Below are positions 5,295-5,570 of a DNA stretch of 5,570 bases, piece by piece. The position numbers were made by a program, and so were the translations under genes. Within the stretch, counting starts at the first letter, position 1. Each line of letters opens with the position of its first letter. The notes under the pieces were generated by a model. It did no database searches. It was not told the DNA's origin and worked only from the letters and a program-made list of their open reading frames with translations. Source of the DNA: Halobacteria archaeon (lineage in GTDB: Bacteria; Pseudomonadota; Gammaproteobacteria; UBA9214); contig JABDRC010000246.1 in NCBI GenBank assembly GCA_013041945.1, forward strand, positions 1 to 5,570, in the 5' to 3' direction.

Positions 5295-5570
5295 TCAGTG
5301 CGGATCGAGCAATGCCGTCTGTCCCGGCGTGAAGCGTATAATTTCGCGGCTCCGGAAGCTGAAGTTGTCGTTCAGGCCGCTGATGATCGCGTTGTCGCGA
5401 TCGTAGATATCGCGGCTGAAGTGGACGGTGCCGTCTTCATCCACCGCGACTGTCCAGTAGAGCATGATGATGGTAACCGGTTCGGCCAGATTCACGGTTT
5501 GTGTTCGTTGAGTATTGATGGTTTTTATCAGTCGACTGTGGTTCCAGTCGTGATTGCCGGCAAGCAGCAG
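5295..5570 (-). CDS. LdtD/YcbB-like L,D-transpeptidase, C-terminal fragment
   Basis: The minus-strand frame is open from the right edge of the window to a TGA at 5297-5295, giving the last 91 residues of a longer protein. A GTG at 5495 inside it is not a real start, because coding sequence continues upstream of it. The fragment contains VNLAEPVTIIMLYWTVAVD, then EDGTVHFSRDIYDRDNAI. This fits the conserved block that follows the YkuD catalytic domain in periplasmic LdtD (YcbB)-type L,D-transpeptidases: V-x-L-x-x-P-V, then Y-W/L-T-A-x-V-D-x-D-G, then F-x-x-D-I-Y-x-R-D. Such enzymes make 3-3 cross-links in peptidoglycan. The catalytic cysteine and histidine, the peptidoglycan-binding domain and the signal peptide would lie outside the window, so activity cannot be judged. 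It converges on the alpha operon. Confidence 0.82.
   Translation of the reverse strand: MLLAGNHDWNHSRLIKTINTQRTQTVNLAEPVTIIMLYWTVAVDEDGTVHFSRDIYDRDNAIISGLNDNFSFRSREIIRFTPGQTALLDPH

Noticed and set aside
5295..5495. A complete 66-residue gene starting at GTG 5495
   Set aside because: The frame stays open to the window edge, and the residues upstream continue the L,D-transpeptidase similarity. It is an internal piece of a larger gene.

Overview
This window is the distal half of the bacterial S10/spc/alpha ribosomal-protein cluster, read rightward, followed by the end of one convergent gene. The base composition is GC-rich. The gene order is rpmD-rplO-secY-rpmJ, then rpsM-rpsK-rpsD-rpoA-rplQ. 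The protein sequences are close to E. coli (the RpoA C-terminal domain is nearly identical), and there is an E. coli-type alpha-operon leader before rpsM. Together these point to a GC-rich gammaproteobacterium; I cannot name the genus.

Layout. Positions 1-2108 hold the end of the spc operon: the tail of ribosomal protein L30, then L15, the translocon channel protein SecY, and the 37-residue L36. Spacing is tight, with 3 bases between rpmD and rplO and 1 base between rplO and secY. Positions 2109-2278 are the only substantial gap on this strand. It begins with an AT-rich stretch carrying a possible promoter and ends in a structured leader. That leader matches the known S4-binding pseudoknot of the alpha operon and reaches into the first codons of rpsM. 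Positions 2279-5128 are the complete alpha operon: S13, S11, S4, RNA polymerase alpha and L17, with 13-30 base gaps, each holding a ribosome binding site. A strong hairpin and T-tract at 5154-5176 ends the operon. From 5570 back to 5295 on the minus strand lies the C-terminal end of an LdtD/YcbB-like L,D-transpeptidase, a cell-wall cross-linking enzyme whose catalytic domain is outside the window.

How the genes work together. The ribosomal proteins, the polymerase alpha subunit and the secretion channel are co-expressed as growth-linked machinery. S4, made from the third alpha-operon gene, is expected to bind the rpsM leader and hold back translation of its own operon.

I see no new system here. 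The two points most worth a second look are the S4 protein, which has the four-cysteine zinc-binding N-terminus seen in Thermus rather than the cysteine-poor form of E. coli, and the alpha leader, where a terminator-like hairpin and a start-site pseudoknot compete for the same bases.
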